A stretch of 64,000 nt of DNA from Olegusella massiliensis (GTDB lineage Bacteria; Actinomycetota; Coriobacteriia; Coriobacteriales; Atopobiaceae): positions 558,001-622,000 of the forward strand of contig NZ_FLLS01000002.1 in assembly GCF_900078545.1 (NCBI RefSeq), read 5' to 3'. The first letter of the stretch is position 1, and each line of letters opens with the position of its first letter. The position numbers and the translations under genes were made by a program. Under the pieces are notes generated by a model. It ran no database searches. It saw only the letters and a list, made by a program, of their open reading frames with translations, and had not been told where the DNA came from. Of the stretch, positions 62,518 through 64,000 are shown in pieces.

Positions 62518-62945
62518 TAAGAGAAGCTCTGAAATCGTTTGATTTCAGAGCTTCTGAGTTATTTCCACTCATCGAAAGTTCCGGTTGCTTTGTCCTATTC
62601 CTACCACTGGATGCTAACCACCGCCACTAGACGGGAGGTTTGCAGCTAGATGGAACAAAAGCCCAGGTCACTCCCATTCGATCGTCGATATCCAAACATC
62701 CTGAACTCAGCACGCACTCTGACCTGTGCATGAATTTACTCACGGCAGCTCGAAAGCGTTCCAAAAACGGAACTCGACCGGAACTCCTCACTGAGTTCCA
62801 CTACAGCACGCGCAAGCGCTGGGATGGTCACAGATTGCCGGGAAGTAAATCCCTGTCCTGCGGGAATGTGAGAAGGTGCGCGCAACTGAGTCCACATCGG
62901 CATCGAGGCTTCCTTATACGTCTCTGCTTTGCCCGGGAGTAAACG
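62518..62945. repeat. Structured intergenic element, copy C
   Basis: Near copy of A (offset 7454 bp). Hairpin AAGCTCTGAAATC-GTTT-GATTTCAGAGCTT is at 62524-62553, longer than in A and with different but paired bases. A second hairpin GGAACTC...GAGTTCC is at 62780-62799. The core TGAACTCAGCACGCACTC starts at 62702. Confidence 0.8.
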
Positions 62946-62987
62946 ACCTGAACGGGCAAAACGGCGTCTTGCTCAATGCAGTCCGGT

Positions 62988-63360
62988 TCACGTAAGTCGA
63001 CCCGCGGCAGGCCCGTCCTGGCTTTCCACCCCCGTCGTTTTCAGCCAGCAGGCCACGCCCAGGATGAACAGCGGGATGCCTGCGACGTACCCGTAGGTGG
63101 ATGGCCCTGCCAGGGCCTGCCCGCCCGCGCAGAACATGAGGCCGATGTTGGCCGTGGCGTTGAACGCCCCATGCGCCAGGGCACATGGCCAGACGCTCCC
63201 CGCACGCGTTCTCAGCAAGCTCAGGAATGAGCCCATTGCAGTGCAGGTCGCGACCATCACGAGGACCCCCGTCCACGGGAAGCCGGCGTAGCCCATCCCG
63301 AAGTGATGGCCCATGGCGATGATCGGGGCATGCCATATCCCCCATGCGAGGCCGGACGCG
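62988..63360 (-). pseudogene. Truncated copy of the CPBP protease
   Basis: The last ~120 codons of the CPBP protease (GMGYAGFPWTGVLVMVATCT to the stop) at high identity to 55534-55906. The copy breaks off at 63360, exactly where structured element D begins. Catalytic EExxxR is missing. Confidence 0.85.
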
Positions 63361-63790
63361 ATTTAGCATCTCGGACAAACCAGTCGCATCCTGTGTAAGA
63401 AATGGAGATGACTAGGGAGTAAATGAGCAGGTCAATACGCAAAATGAAAGCCTCTGAAATCGATGATTTCAGAGGCTTCGCGGAAAATTTACTCACCAAA
63501 CTGACCGGCAGTTTGCACCTTACCTGCTACTAGATGAGACCAGATGCCACTAGATGGGACAGATGATAAACTCCCAGTTCAGAGGCCTATCTATTCCCAC
63601 TCGGTAGAAGAAAAACACAACACTATGAACTCAACGCGTACTCTAAACTGCGTTTATATTTACTCTCGGCAGCGTGAAATCGTCCCAAAATCGAGCTCAC
63701 TTGGAACTCAGTGCTGAGTTCCACTTCGGCACGCGATAGCGAGAGGATGGTTGCAGGTTGTTAGGGAGTAAATACTTTGTCCGTAGAAAC
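63361..63790. repeat. Structured intergenic element, copy D
   Basis: Starts at the break of the CPBP copy. Hairpin AAGCCTCTGAAATC-GAT-GATTTCAGAGGCTT lies at 63448-63478 (14 bp). Hairpin GGAACTCA-GTGC-TGAGTTCC lies at 63703-63722. The core TGAACTCAACGCGTACTC starts at 63626. ACTAGATG motifs lie at 63528-63560. The sequence has diverged from A/C, but the stems are kept. Confidence 0.75.
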
Positions 63791-64000
63791 ACTGTCTACC
63801 CGCATGCGATTGAGTTCGCAATCGTGGAGATGAAAGATCGCCATAATCAATTTGTACTGCCCATCGGGCGTAGGGCGCGGGTCGGAATCGTCTAGCGATG
63901 AGTTGCCGACACATCTCTGCATTCCGATGCCCTACAGAGTAGAGCTATCCGTTGGCATAGGCGGTCGTTTCCATCTCCCCACTCGACAACCAATATACGG
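63791..64000. other. Window end, nothing recognised
   Basis: No gene is seen. The sequence does not resume the interrupted CPBP gene. Confidence 0.3.

Overview
The window looks like chromosomal DNA of a host-associated Gram-positive actinobacterium of the class Coriobacteriia (Olsenella/Atopobium/Collinsella-like). The grounds are mixed GC content, four large sortase-anchored surface proteins built from Cna-B/SpaA/VaFE-type domains, heavy-metal ATPase and redox modules typical of anaerobes, and a large accessory zone full of XRE regulators and decayed mobile elements. The genus is inferred from gene style, not from a marker gene; no rRNA or tRNA was recognised.

Left part (1-32.9 kb). An AT-richer segment carries a P1B-type ATPase with an N-terminal arginine-rich motif and a DYSCA membrane motif, preceded by a small one-helix protein. 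This layout matches described ferrosome (fez) loci. A DUF2975-XRE-VanZ operon and an unknown membrane protein follow. Then come a 1718-aa adhesin (TPQTG anchor), a lipid kinase with a duplicated translation start, two flavodoxin-like genes, an electron-transfer operon (54-aa CLEC-motif protein, NapH-like membrane ferredoxin, TlpA-like lipoprotein), an OmpR/EnvZ-type two-component system and three more adhesins (LPKTG, IPQTG, LPATG). Several gene remnants lie between the adhesins.

Middle (33-48.3 kb) is a mobile and defence zone. It holds a phage terminase remnant fused in frame to a membrane-protein tail, an IS256 fragment inside a broken AAA ATPase, two DUF4230 proteins, an undescribed two-gene module (Gly/Ala hydrophobic-hairpin protein plus a protein with a possible PD-(D/E)XK motif), a decayed integrase with excisionase and an XRE repressor, and an AAA ATPase plus S8 protease pair matching the IetAS anti-phage architecture. 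The excisionase and repressor share three CGTAC-N6-GTACG operators that sit inside both promoters.

Right part (48.6-64 kb). A frameshifted ECF-like sigma factor leads an ABC-export operon. A second ABC operon has a ruined ATPase. Next come an XRE/membrane pair, an XRE regulator with a CPBP protease, an AT-rich alpha/beta hydrolase, an ABC-F protein and an orphan VaFE-adhesin fragment. Four copies of a 250-450 bp intergenic element with conserved hairpins, including stems that differ in sequence but still pair, lie here. One copy was duplicated together with the 3' part of the CPBP gene. This element family, the hairpin/nuclease-like gene pair and the fez-like locus are the most interesting content.
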